Source of the DNA: DAOLOF01 sp964463605 | GTDB lineage: Bacteria > Patescibacteriota > Microgenomatia > UBA1400 > PJMF01 | Direction: 5' to 3' | Assembly: GCA_964463605.1 (NCBI GenBank) | Contig: CAYXBZ010000020.1 | Location: 1-14,739 of the forward strand | Length of the DNA stretch: 14,739 bases | In this document: piece after piece, positions 1 through 7,537 of the stretch | Position numbering within the stretch: position 1 is the first letter of the stretch | Layout: each line of letters begins with the position of its first letter | The notes under the pieces: model-generated | Told to the model about the DNA's origin: nothing | What the model saw: the letters and a program-made list of their open reading frames with translations, nothing else | The model's database searches: none | Program-made: the position numbers and the translations under genes

Positions 1-2
1 GA

Positions 3-2027
3 TTAATTTCCTATTTGTGCCACTTTTGTTTGATTTTGATTTGAAGACTGAAGAATTGGTTTCCAACTGAGGTTAAGCTGAGTAAGTTTTTGATGAATTT
101 CTTGAGCTTCTTTTATGAGGGTAGCGTTGTTCCAAGAGGCAAACCTTAAATCACTGAAGCCGTGCTGCTGCAGCCCAAATAAGTCACCCGGTCCCCTTCC
201 CTCTAAATCTAATTCTGCGAGTTTTAAGCCATCATTTTCTTTAGCGAACAGTTTGAGTCTTTTGGCTGATGTTGATGAGCTGCTGCTGCTAAAAAGCAGG
301 CAAAAGGACTCTTGCCCCTGTCTTCCCACTCGCCCTCGTAGCTGATGGAGGCTGGCTAAACCAAAACGATCAGCTCCCTCAATCACCATGATGTTGGCTT
401 GAGGCAAATCTACCCCAACCTCGACGATGGTGGTGGAGACTAACAGATCCAGTTGGTTGTCAAATAGCTGACTAATAACCTTCTCTTGCTTATCAGATTT
501 TTGCTGTCCGTGGAGCAAAGCGATCTTGATTTTCTTGCCCCATTTTTGTTTGAGTTGCTCGTAAATTTTCGTGGCAGCTGGAATCTCCTCAAAACCCTCT
601 TGGTTTGAGGGGTCGATGAAAGGACAAACAATCATGGCTAATTTGGTATCGCTTTTACTTTCAAGCAGTTGCTCCAGCAGCCAGTCATAGGCGTCCGACT
701 TTTTTGATTTGGGCAAAAACCAAGTTTTGATCGGTTTTGGTCCAAAAGGCGACTCGGTGATCAGAGACAGATCCAGGTGTGAAAAAATGGTTAACATGTA
801 GCTTCTGGGGATGGGGGTGGCTGACATGGTTAAAATGTGAGGCTGGTCCTGAGTGTCAAGCTCACTGGCGGAGGCCCGTTGGGCTACGCCAAAGCGGTGC
901 TGCTCGTCGTAAATAACAAGAGCCGGTTTAATCTGGTTGAGTTGATTGATGACGGCGTGGGTGCCGATAAACAAAGTGGGTTCTTGGCTGCTACTTTTTG
1001 GCTTTTTTTTGCTGGTTTTTGCTGTGAGCAGTTTTACCGGTAAATCAGGAAATAGGTTGGCAAAGGTTTGCTGATGTTGCTCTGCTAAAATCTGAGTGGG
1101 TGCGATCAAGGCGCTGTTGTGCCCTTTTTGAGCCAGTTTCCAAGCGGCAATTCCAGCCACAACCGTTTTCCCGGTGCCCACATCGCCCACTAATAACCGG
1201 TTCATGGGATGTTTTTGAGTGAGGTCGGTCAAGATTTCTGCTAACGCTTGTTGCTGATCATCGGTTAGAGTAAAGGGAATTGAGTTAGGAACAGTGAGCT
1301 GCAAAACTTCTTTTTTAGTGAGTTTGACCAGGCTCTTTTTTTGCTGCCAGTCTTCTTTAAGCTGATATGAGAACTGAATTAAGCCCAGTAGTTCTTCTAT
1401 AGCCAGTCTTTTTCTGGCCTCAACCACCAGCTCTTCTTCTTCTGGAAAATGAAGTTGCTTGAGCGATTCGGGCAAGCTCATTAAATTAAACTGCTTGCTT
1501 AAAAGGTCTGCTTCCAGCTGCAGGCCATCGGTGATTCTTTTGAGATAGCGGCGCAGATGCCCCTGCTTTAGATGAGTACTTTGCGAATAAATCGGGACCA
1601 ACCGACCGGTGTGGATGGTATCGCTTTTGACTGCCTCTACGGTGGGTTGGGTTAAGTTGTTGTAGCCGCTGAACTTACCAGCAAAAAAGTACTCCTCGCC
1701 TTGTTTCAGGTTTTGCTTGATAAAACGGTTATTAAACCAAATACACTTAGTTTGGCCGGTGTCATCTGCAATAGTAGCATTGGTGATGAGCATTCTGCGG
1801 GAGCCTTTTTTATAGTACTGTCTAACATCAACAACAGCAGCCTTAATGGTGTGAGTTTGATCAATCTGGAGTTGGTCGATGGTGGTGATCTCTGACCTGT
1901 CCTCGTAGTGCAGGGGCAAAAACAGCAAGAAATCAAGAACGGTGTTGATGTTATGCTTAGCTAAAGCCGAGGCAGTTTTGGGACCGATGCCCGGTACCTT
2001 CTGCAGTGAGTCGTTTAAGGAGTACAT
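3..2027 (-). CDS. recG: ATP-dependent DNA helicase RecG
   Basis: RecG is a superfamily 2 double-stranded DNA translocase that remodels stalled replication forks, R-loops and branched recombination intermediates. At 674 residues it is near the usual length (about 690), so it is complete. In order it shows an N-terminal helix-hairpin-helix-like PGIGPKTA at residues 12-19, a wedge/OB region around 60-140, Walker A GDVGTGKT at 281-288, motif II DEQH at 374-377, motif III SATPIPR at 402-408, motif V around 532-540 and motif VI QLRGRVGR at 562-569. GRGPGDLFGLQQHG at 610-623 corresponds to the TRG translocation region. A polyserine run at 580-585 is a local oddity. No Shine-Dalgarno precedes the ATG. 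It is the last gene I see in a minus-strand run after tyrS and a microprotein gene and is probably cotranscribed with them. The stop codon lies within the first bases of the window. Confidence 0.97.
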   Translation of the reverse strand: MYSLNDSLQKVPGIGPKTASALAKHNINTVLDFLLFLPLHYEDRSEITTIDQLQIDQTHTIKAAVVDVRQYYKKGSRRMLITNATIADDTGQTKCIWFNNRFIKQNLKQGEEYFFAGKFSGYNNLTQPTVEAVKSDTIHTGRLVPIYSQSTHLKQGHLRRYLKRITDGLQLEADLLSKQFNLMSLPESLKQLHFPEEEELVVEARKRLAIEELLGLIQFSYQLKEDWQQKKSLVKLTKKEVLQLTVPNSIPFTLTDDQQQALAEILTDLTQKHPMNRLLVGDVGTGKTVVAGIAAWKLAQKGHNSALIAPTQILAEQHQQTFANLFPDLPVKLLTAKTSKKKPKSSSQEPTLFIGTHAVINQLNQIKPALVIYDEQHRFGVAQRASASELDTQDQPHILTMSATPIPRSYMLTIFSHLDLSLITESPFGPKPIKTWFLPKSKKSDAYDWLLEQLLESKSDTKLAMIVCPFIDPSNQEGFEEIPAATKIYEQLKQKWGKKIKIALLHGQQKSDKQEKVISQLFDNQLDLLVSTTIVEVGVDLPQANIMVIEGADRFGLASLHQLRGRVGRQGQESFCLLFSSSSSSTSAKRLKLFAKENDGLKLAELDLEGRGPGDLFGLQQHGFSDLRFASWNNATLIKEAQEIHQKLTQLNLSWKPILQSSNQNQTKVAQIGN

Positions 2028-2050
2028 GGTTTTGATGGTCTGTGCCAGGC

Positions 2051-2161
2051 TTAAAACGCGCCCAGCATATAGACGGCTTGAACCACACTAGCAATAACCA
2101 TGCTGCCGATGGCAATAATGGCAAAAGCAGTAGTGAGTCTTTTGGTTTGTTTTTTTGTCAT
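2051..2161 (-). CDS. 36-residue single-pass membrane microprotein
   Basis: This short reading frame fills the gap between tyrS and recG. It encodes MTKKQTKRLT, then a hydrophobic stretch (about residues 11-35, TAFAIIAIGS followed by MVIASVVQAV), and ends MLGAF before TAA. A basic start followed by one long hydrophobic helix is the layout of a small inner-membrane protein, N-in by the positive-inside rule. Its ATG lies 9 bp after the tyrS stop, as expected for a translated operon member, and its stop is 23 bp before the recG ATG. There is no Shine-Dalgarno, but most genes in this window lack one. I do not recognise a family. Such small hydrophobic ORFs are common but often unannotated in reduced bacterial genomes. 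The length is short enough that chance cannot be excluded; conservation in related genomes would decide. Confidence 0.5.
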   Translation of the reverse strand: MTKKQTKRLTTAFAIIAIGSMVIASVVQAVYMLGAF

Positions 2162-2170
2162 GATTTTGCT

Positions 2171-3370
2171 TTAGTTAGATATTTGTAAGCGGAAGTAATC
2201 GCGTTTCCCAATTCTTATCACCTGATCCTGCTCTAACTCGATCTCAGCTTGCGGATCTGTTAGCTGCTCATCCTGGGGCATAAGTCTCACTCCGCCCTGC
2301 TCACTGAGGCGCTTCAGGTTGGCGTTGCTTTGCTCGGGCTGGCATAAATTAAGCAGGTCCAAGACTCTTATTTTGCTCTGAGGGATATTGACGGTGGGCA
2401 TGCTGGCCGGCAACTCGTCTTGTTGAACCGTTTTCTCAAAGTAATCTTGAGCTTTCTTGGCAGCTTCTTCGTTGTGCAGGTCTCTGGTAATCGTCAAAGC
2501 CATCAGTTTCTTGAACTGCATGGGATTGGCACCCTGTTTCATCTGCTCCTCAATATTCTGAATTTCCTCAAGCGGGAGGTCCGTCAGCAAAGCTAAGTAC
2601 TCAATGATTAGCTCGTCGGCAATGCTCATCAGCTTGCCGTAGATCTCTTTGGGCTCTGCAGTCAGGGCCACATAGTTGTTGAAGCTCTTGCTCATCTTGC
2701 GGCCGTCGGTGCCGTTGATGATCGGGGTGGATAGCACCCACTTCTCGCGGTTGTTGTAAACTTTTTGCAGAGTGCGGCCCATCATCATGTTGAAAGTTTG
2801 GTCGGTGCCGCCGATTTCAAGATCAACATCCATCACCACGCTGTCGTAGCCTTGCAGCAGCGGGTAGATGATTTCGTGGCCGTGAATCGGTTTCCCCTGC
2901 TCCAGCCTTTCCTGGAACATGTCTCGCTCCAGCAGCTGCTGAACGGTGGTTTTGGCCAGCAGTTTAACGATGTCAGAGTAGCTGAGTTTGTCTAGCCAGT
3001 CGCCGTTGCGCATAATCTTGATGGTGTTGAAGTCTAGGATGCGGCTAGCCTGCTCTTTCCAGTTTTGCCAGTTTTGTTCGATCTCTTCTTCACTGAGCAT
3101 CGGGCGACTCTCGTCGCGGCCGGTGGGATCACCGATCTTCACGGTACCGTTGCCAATCAGCAGAATCACTTCATGACCCAGATCAGCAAACTGTTGCAGC
3201 TTGCGCAAAACCACGGCATGCCCCAAATGCAGCAGGGCTCCTGTTGGATCGATGCCAAGATAAAGCTTGATCTTCTTTTTTTCTAAAAGTTCGGCTAGGG
3301 AGTCCTTGCCTGGGAGAACTTCGGCGACGCCGCGGGTAAGGAGCTGGTGGATGGAATCAGATTGAGTCAT
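2171..3370 (-). CDS. tyrS: Tyrosyl-tRNA synthetase (TyrRS)
   Basis: This cytoplasmic class I aminoacyl-tRNA synthetase attaches tyrosine to tRNA-Tyr using ATP. The 399-residue length matches bacterial TyrRS. The Rossmann catalytic domain carries the HIGH-type signature as HLGHA (48-52), the tyrosine-pocket region LLQGYDSVVM (171-180) with GGTDQTFN (187-194), and an intact KMSKS loop (225-229). The last 70 or so residues form the S4-like tRNA-binding domain. The QGYDS/GGTDQ pattern and the KMSKS form are closer to the TyrZ-type branch than to the E. coli TyrS branch; that subtype call is from memory of the family. A sigma70-like promoter lies about 80 bp upstream, so tyrS probably heads the tyrS, microprotein, recG unit. 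There is no Shine-Dalgarno ahead of the ATG and no T-box leader in the short upstream region. Confidence 0.97.
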   Translation of the reverse strand: MTQSDSIHQLLTRGVAEVLPGKDSLAELLEKKKIKLYLGIDPTGALLHLGHAVVLRKLQQFADLGHEVILLIGNGTVKIGDPTGRDESRPMLSEEEIEQNWQNWKEQASRILDFNTIKIMRNGDWLDKLSYSDIVKLLAKTTVQQLLERDMFQERLEQGKPIHGHEIIYPLLQGYDSVVMDVDLEIGGTDQTFNMMMGRTLQKVYNNREKWVLSTPIINGTDGRKMSKSFNNYVALTAEPKEIYGKLMSIADELIIEYLALLTDLPLEEIQNIEEQMKQGANPMQFKKLMALTITRDLHNEEAAKKAQDYFEKTVQQDELPASMPTVNIPQSKIRVLDLLNLCQPEQSNANLKRLSEQGGVRLMPQDEQLTDPQAEIELEQDQVIRIGKRDYFRLQISN

Positions 3371-3448
3371 GGTTTTTTACTAATAATTTATTTCTTAATT
3401 TATCTCTGCTTAAATCCGCGAAAAAAAACAGCTGATAGTTATCACCGT

Positions 3449-3477
3449 ATTATAACTGGTTCGCTGAATCCTGTTGA
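3449..3477 (-). promoter_or_regulatory. Sigma70-type promoter for tyrS
   Basis: Reading the minus strand, TCAACA (4 of 6 matches to the -35 consensus, at 3472-3477) is separated by exactly 17 bp from a perfect TATAAT (3449-3454). Predicted transcription start is near 3442, giving an untranslated leader of about 70 nt before tyrS. The promoter sits between the end of the upstream ATPase gene and tyrS, which supports separate transcription of the tyrS-recG unit. Confidence 0.65.
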
Positions 3478-3494
3478 GTTTGAAGAATGAAAGA

Positions 3495-5687
3495 CTATTT
3501 CGCGTATCGCTCTTTGCTGACTCTAATCACCTTCTCTTTATTCTGATTGGTGTTGCTCAGGGGAGGAAGGGTGTGAGCGGGAAAGGGGCGGCTGATGGTG
3601 TTGTCGATGCTGATTTTGTTAATGATTTGATATCTACCTAGATTAACCAGATCGTCTTGAGAATAAAGGTGGCCATACTCTTTTTGAAACAGATCTGCAT
3701 CATCTGCTCCCATCACAAAACTGATCATGCTGCCGCAGTTGCCAAAAATGGCTTTTTGCACTTCTTCTGGTATTTGGGCGATGTATTGATTGGCTAAGGT
3801 TAGGTTAAGGCGGTACTTTCTAGCCTCTGAAAGAATTTTTACAAAAGAGTCGGTGGCGAAGTTTTGAAACTCGTCAACAAATAAATAATAATCGCGGCGG
3901 CTATCCTCTAGCGTATCGATTCTACCCATGGCAGCCAGTTGGATCTTGGTAATGAGCATGGCTCCAAGTAGCGCGGCATTATCCTCACCCAGTTTTCCCT
4001 GTGATAGGTTGGCGATCAAGATCTTGCCCTCATTCATCAGCTCGCTGATGTTAAATGAACTTTTTTGAGCATCTACTACGCTGCGAATCAGCGGAGAAGA
4101 AACAAACTGTCCAATCTTATTGAGTACTGATGAGATGTGCTCGCTTCTAAGGCGGTCTGATAGTTGGTTGTATTCGTTGATCCAGTAATTTTTAAGCACA
4201 GGATCTTCTAGCTGGTCAATCACCGACTGTCTAAAATCTTTATCGGTTAGCAGTTTAATGATGTCTGACAGCTTAGCCTCTGGCATGCAAAGCAAGGTGA
4301 GCAAGGCGTTGCGCAAGATATACTCCAGTCTGGGCCCCCATGAATAACCGTACATTTTTTGAAAGATGGAGATGATTCCTGAAGCGATCAGCTCGCGGTG
4401 CTCTACATTCTCTCCCTCAAATAGGTTAATCTTGACAGCTCTGTCTTGATAGTCGGAGGGATTAAAGTACACCACATCATTAATACGATGAGAAGGAATA
4501 AAATCCAAAATAACCTCAACCAAGTCTCCATGTGGGTCTATAATTGCCATGCCCTCGTCATTTTTTAAGTCGTTGATCGCCATGTTGGCTAGTAGAGTTG
4601 ATTTACCGGTCCCGGTTTTACCAATGACGTATAAATGTCTGCGTCTATCTTCTCTTTTCAAGCCATATTTTACTTTTTGGTTTTTATGGGTAGTTTGGGC
4701 AAAGATATTCACACTGTTTTTTTCTTGAGAGCTCATGTTGGTTGAGGCAATCGGCAAGTTTTCAGGAGGTTCTCCAAGCAAAGTTTTACCCCAAGCAATG
4801 TTGGGGATACTGCTTAATTTGTTGTCTGGCAGATGATAAATTGTGGCTAGCTCATCGGCCGTGAGATGGTAATTACCCAAACAGTTTTGTTTTCGAAACA
4901 GCATTGATTTTAAAAATCTTTGCTTGAACAGCTTGACGTTCTTGAGCTTAAGGGAGTTGGCTTGGCTACGGCTGATGGTCTGAATACCATCGGCAATGTG
5001 ATTGAGAATAAGTGAGGACCGATCTGGGTCTGGGGTTAAAACGGCCAATTTAATAGAGGTTTTTAATCCCTTCTGTTCTAGCTTTTTTTTGATGAATTGA
5101 TTTTCAGTTTTGATGTGGGTTTCGGTTGATGGGCCCCCTTCTTGATCAGCCTCACTGGGAGTTAGCAGTCTCCAACCTTTTCTTTGCCAGTTGTCATTAT
5201 CTGGAGAAACGATGAACTGAAGTAAAACAGTTTCTGAGGGTTTAGCTTTTGACAAGCTGGCCAATAAGGTACCCATTGGGTCAACATCAGAAAAATCTTG
5301 TCTAGTTTTGAGTGAATAGACCTCATTTTGAGTCAAAACAAGTTTACCCAGTTGTAATTGTTTGGGTGATATTGTTAAATCGCTGAAAGCTTTAAAAAGC
5401 GATTTGAGTGGTTGATGTTCAAGGGGGGTGATTAGAATTTGCGGATAATTAGCTTGCAAGGTTGAAACGAGATACTCCTCTACTCTTTTAGGACAGTAGC
5501 ATAAAAAGTAAACTGTTTGGTCTTGAACCATTAGCTCAAAACTGAGGGACTCTTTTTTACCCAATAAGCGTTCAAAAAAAAAGTTTTTAATTTTGGGCAA
5601 TGATGAAAAAAGTTGAAAAGCAGACTCAAGCGTGTACTCGCTGTTGCGGCCTGTCCTTAACTCAAGAAGAGTGTGCGATGTGTCCAT
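3495..5687 (-). CDS. VirD4/TraG-like conjugative-transfer ATPase
   Basis: This is a P-loop ATPase of the HerA/FtsK superfamily, type IV secretion coupling-protein branch (TraD/TraG/VirD4, DUF87-like). Residues 1-300 form an N-terminal domain of unknown fold without clear membrane helices. The motor domain has Walker A GKTGTGKST at 356-364, IIDPHGDLV at 382-390, Walker B YLFVDEFQNF at 601-610, and the conserved SEARKYRLNLTLANQY at 620-635 typical of coupling proteins. The family pumps DNA or nucleoprotein across membranes; here a soluble form would need a membrane partner. No relaxase, VirB4 or pilus gene is nearby, so a role in DNA uptake, export or chromosome handling is inference. Solitary chromosomal copies of this ATPase type are frequent in Patescibacteria (recollection). 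It ends in TAG and has no Shine-Dalgarno. Confidence is high for the family and low for the exact role. Confidence 0.85.
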   Translation of the reverse strand: MDTSHTLLELRTGRNSEYTLESAFQLFSSLPKIKNFFFERLLGKKESLSFELMVQDQTVYFLCYCPKRVEEYLVSTLQANYPQILITPLEHQPLKSLFKAFSDLTISPKQLQLGKLVLTQNEVYSLKTRQDFSDVDPMGTLLASLSKAKPSETVLLQFIVSPDNDNWQRKGWRLLTPSEADQEGGPSTETHIKTENQFIKKKLEQKGLKTSIKLAVLTPDPDRSSLILNHIADGIQTISRSQANSLKLKNVKLFKQRFLKSMLFRKQNCLGNYHLTADELATIYHLPDNKLSSIPNIAWGKTLLGEPPENLPIASTNMSSQEKNSVNIFAQTTHKNQKVKYGLKREDRRRHLYVIGKTGTGKSTLLANMAINDLKNDEGMAIIDPHGDLVEVILDFIPSHRINDVVYFNPSDYQDRAVKINLFEGENVEHRELIASGIISIFQKMYGYSWGPRLEYILRNALLTLLCMPEAKLSDIIKLLTDKDFRQSVIDQLEDPVLKNYWINEYNQLSDRLRSEHISSVLNKIGQFVSSPLIRSVVDAQKSSFNISELMNEGKILIANLSQGKLGEDNAALLGAMLITKIQLAAMGRIDTLEDSRRDYYLFVDEFQNFATDSFVKILSEARKYRLNLTLANQYIAQIPEEVQKAIFGNCGSMISFVMGADDADLFQKEYGHLYSQDDLVNLGRYQIINKISIDNTISRPFPAHTLPPLSNTNQNKEKVIRVSKERYAK

Positions 5688-5717
5688 TTGATGAAAGTAT
5701 TGCCTTAACTAACCTTA

Positions 5718-5747
5718 AGTATACACGATCAAGCGGCAAGCACCCAA
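5718..5747 (-). promoter_or_regulatory. Possible promoter for the VirD4-like gene
   Basis: On the minus strand a TATACT -10 element (5 of 6, at 5718-5723) is preceded after 18 bp by TTGGGT (3 of 6, at 5742-5747). The predicted start near 5711 leaves a leader of roughly 24 nt. The -35 element is poor, so this is a weak call resting mainly on the -10 box and its position. Confidence 0.35.
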
Positions 5748-5787
5748 AAGAAAAAAACTTTTGTTTCTGATTTTTGTGGAGGATTGT

Positions 5788-6162
5788 TTAGGCTACTCTT
5801 TGCTTGAGTTTTACAGCTAAAGCGATCAGGCCTGAGCTAACTGAGCCTAAGGCGGCGATTGAGGTTTTGGCATCGATTGAAGCATCAACCGGTTCATGGT
5901 ACATCTCGCCTCTCACCTTCTCTCTATCAAGATAAACGATCTTGGAGGTGGCTTTAGCTTCAGCTTCTGCCTTAGCGGTGGTGGTGCATTGTCCGTAAGG
6001 ACCGGCCTCACAGGTGCTCTCGGCTTTGGCTTTGGCGTAAGCTTCGTCTTCACCCTCTACCGAAACCTTGACATCAGCTTCCTCTGCCAATACTGGCTGA
6101 AGTGCAAAAGCTGCTGAAGCGGTGAGTAAAACGGCGATTAAGATTAATTTGATTTTGTTCAT
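5788..6162 (-). CDS. Small secreted, C-terminally anchored protein
   Basis: I do not recognise the family. The 124-residue product begins with a clear Sec signal peptide (MNKIKLILIAVLLTASAAFA, cleavage likely after VLA at 24-26). The mature part is rich in Ala, Lys, Glu and Thr with repeated KAKAE/KAEAEAKA patches (44-71) and two cysteines, C51 and C59, seven residues apart in STCEAGPYGQCTTT, which could form a small disulfide loop outside the membrane. A second hydrophobic helix (about 101-117, IAALGSVSSGLIALAV) is followed by the basic tail KLKQRVA, resembling a stop-transfer anchor; no LPXTG sortase motif is seen. It therefore probably projects from the cell surface while fixed at its C-terminus. 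A near-perfect promoter drives it divergently from the 369-residue gene, which suggests high expression and possibly shared control with that gene. Confidence 0.8.
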   Translation of the reverse strand: MNKIKLILIAVLLTASAAFALQPVLAEEADVKVSVEGEDEAYAKAKAESTCEAGPYGQCTTTAKAEAEAKATSKIVYLDREKVRGEMYHEPVDASIDAKTSIAALGSVSSGLIALAVKLKQRVA

Positions 6163-6229
6163 GATTTTGTCCCAATGTTATTAAGCTATGACTAGCTGTT
6201 ATTTTTAGATAAGTTAATAACTTCGTAGA

Positions 6230-6258
6230 ATTATATTATGAGATGTAGAAGTTGTCAA
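6230..6258 (-). promoter_or_regulatory. Perfect-consensus promoter for the small secreted protein
   Basis: On the minus strand TTGACA (6253-6258) and TATAAT (6230-6235) both match the sigma70 consensus completely, with a 17-bp spacer. Predicted start is near 6223, about 60 nt before the ATG. It is the strongest promoter by sequence in the window. Confidence 0.85.
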
Positions 6259-6266
6259 TGGTTTGG

Positions 6267-6285
6267 ATATACTTATATATACTTA
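6267..6285. repeat. Tandem 9-bp direct repeat between divergent promoters
   Basis: ATATACTTA occurs at 6267-6275 and again at 6277-6285, a 10-bp period close to one DNA helical turn. The pair lies inside the 36-bp gap between the two divergent -35 boxes (ending at 6258 and starting at 6295). This is a good place for an operator or an activator site acting on both genes. Each copy also contains TATACT, a possible extra -10 element, but no -35 box is correctly spaced. Confidence 0.5.
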
Positions 6286-6294
6286 ATATATAGA

Positions 6295-6323
6295 TTGACA
6301 GTCTTTATAATTATTGCTATGAT
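6295..6323 (+). promoter_or_regulatory. Strong promoter for the 369-residue exported protein
   Basis: A perfect TTGACA (6295-6300), a 17-bp spacer and TATGAT (5 of 6, 6318-6323) predict a start near 6330. The leader is about 34 nt, AT-rich, without a Shine-Dalgarno. Confidence 0.8.
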
Positions 6324-6363
6324 ACCTCAGTAAATTATTAATAATTTATTTTTAAATAAAAAT

Positions 6364-7473
6364 ATGTCAAAACATAATTTAGAAAGAAATTCTTTTCAAC
6401 AAATTAGTGATAAGGCATGGAGATTGTCGACAGTAATAACTCTTGCTCTTGCTGGAGCTGGCTGTAGAAAAAGTGCTACTCCAGAGCTAGACGCACTTGA
6501 CTTTTCTAATGAACCAGTTCCCACATCATCTCTTGAGCTTAGTGCTGCAGAAATTGCGCAACTTAGAAGGGATCACAATGGTTTAGTAGAACTTGTAAAT
6601 CAAATAAGCGCTACTCAAGGTGAAGTTGATTTTGCGCAAGCTGCAAGGATAGATGTTTTGGAAACAGAACTGAGAGAAGTTAGTGAACAGTTGTCTTCAG
6701 TTCAATCGGAGATGCCTCAGAATACTGAAGGTAATAACGGTGAGGTTGAAGAAGCTGTTGTTGTAGGAGAAGAGTCACCAATTGATGAACAAATGATTCA
6801 CGATCGTGACCTGAAAGTCCGAGAATCTCACGCCTACGGTCCAGAGCTAGGTCATTCAAGACCTGGATACGGAACTGTTGAAAACAATGTTGGCATAGTT
6901 GTTGGTCATACATTAAGCTTCCAAACTGCAGAAGGAGAAGTGGTTCTAGATGGTGGCTGCAATATGGCTATCTTACCCCCAGAAACCTACGCCAAGAATG
7001 CGGGCGGAATTGATTGGGGTGTTTTTACTTGGGATTTTAACCCAGAGGCAACAAATGCACCCAATGAGATGACTGTGCTAGGTTTTGAGGCTGCTGGACA
7101 GCAACAGAAGTGGGAAGGATGTGAGGATCCCAAAGCAAAATTTGACCGCACCGTTGTCATTGTTCAGGATGAAGAGAATCCTGAATTCGTTAAAGTCATT
7201 CCTTGGAGAGAATACAGAAGGGAGACTGGAGACAATAATGTTCTAATGTTTGCTCCTGGAGAAACAGTGTATGGATATCATGTTGGCCTTGGTAATTCTC
7301 AAGACAATATCTGCGATGAAGGTGGATGCTATATGCCAGAAGCACCAGGTTGGGGATGGGTAGGAGGCGGAGTGGTTAATCCTTGGAAAGAGGAGGTCGA
7401 AGGAATTGAGCCAGTCACCATACCTGAGGGAATGAAGTTTGACCAGAATGGTCATCTAATTGAAAACGGATAG
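6364..7473 (+). CDS. Probable lipoprotein or exported protein with coiled coil
   Basis: I do not recognise the family. The 369 residues start with a long basic n-region (1-20) and a hydrophobic stretch TVITLALAGAGC. Cys34 could be lipidated, but the lipobox is imperfect because Gly, not Leu/Val, is at -3; a signal anchor is the alternative. Residues 57-115 are heptad-like (AEIAQLRRDHNGLVELVNQI, then VLETELREVSEQL), suggesting a coiled-coil stalk, followed by an acidic linker at 118-142. The C-terminal part (about 155-355) looks globular and beta-rich, with Trp/Gly-rich segments such as GWGWVGGGVVNPW (329-341) and four cysteines (199, 253, 317, 322) that could form two disulfides outside the cell. 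Its strong promoter, divergent secreted neighbour and following membrane protein gene suggest a surface assembly. The 5' end is noticeably AT-rich. Start chosen from the promoter position; no Shine-Dalgarno. Confidence 0.75.
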   Translation: MSKHNLERNSFQQISDKAWRLSTVITLALAGAGCRKSATPELDALDFSNEPVPTSSLELSAAEIAQLRRDHNGLVELVNQISATQGEVDFAQAARIDVLETELREVSEQLSSVQSEMPQNTEGNNGEVEEAVVVGEESPIDEQMIHDRDLKVRESHAYGPELGHSRPGYGTVENNVGIVVGHTLSFQTAEGEVVLDGGCNMAILPPETYAKNAGGIDWGVFTWDFNPEATNAPNEMTVLGFEAAGQQQKWEGCEDPKAKFDRTVVIVQDEENPEFVKVIPWREYRRETGDNNVLMFAPGETVYGYHVGLGNSQDNICDEGGCYMPEAPGWGWVGGGVVNPWKEEVEGIEPVTIPEGMKFDQNGHLIENG

Positions 7474-7497
7474 AAATCATTAAAAATTTAATTATTT

Positions 7498-7534
7498 AAA
7501 CGAGGTACCAGTCAGGTACCTCGTTTAGTTTCTT
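7498..7534 (+). terminator. 12-bp hairpin, terminator or attenuator
   Basis: AAACGAGGTACC (7498-7509) and GGTACCTCGTTT (7515-7526) form a perfect 12-bp stem with the loop AGTCA, followed by the short U-rich run AGTTTCTT. It starts 24 nt after the stop of the 369-residue gene. The tail is weaker than ideal, and the next gene's ATG is only 11 nt beyond the stem, so partial read-through or mRNA-end protection is possible. Confidence 0.75.
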
Positions 7535-7537
7535 ATT

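Noticed and set aside
3412..3460. AGTTAT/ATAACT stem plus T8 run as terminator after the VirD4-like gene
   Set aside because: The stem is six weak pairs and the T-run is eight bases away; it also overlaps the tyrS promoter start region.
5745..5763. CAAAAG/CTTTTG hairpin as terminator of the small secreted protein gene
   Set aside because: The stem is short and A/T-rich with a homopolymer loop, and no U-tract follows it on the minus strand.
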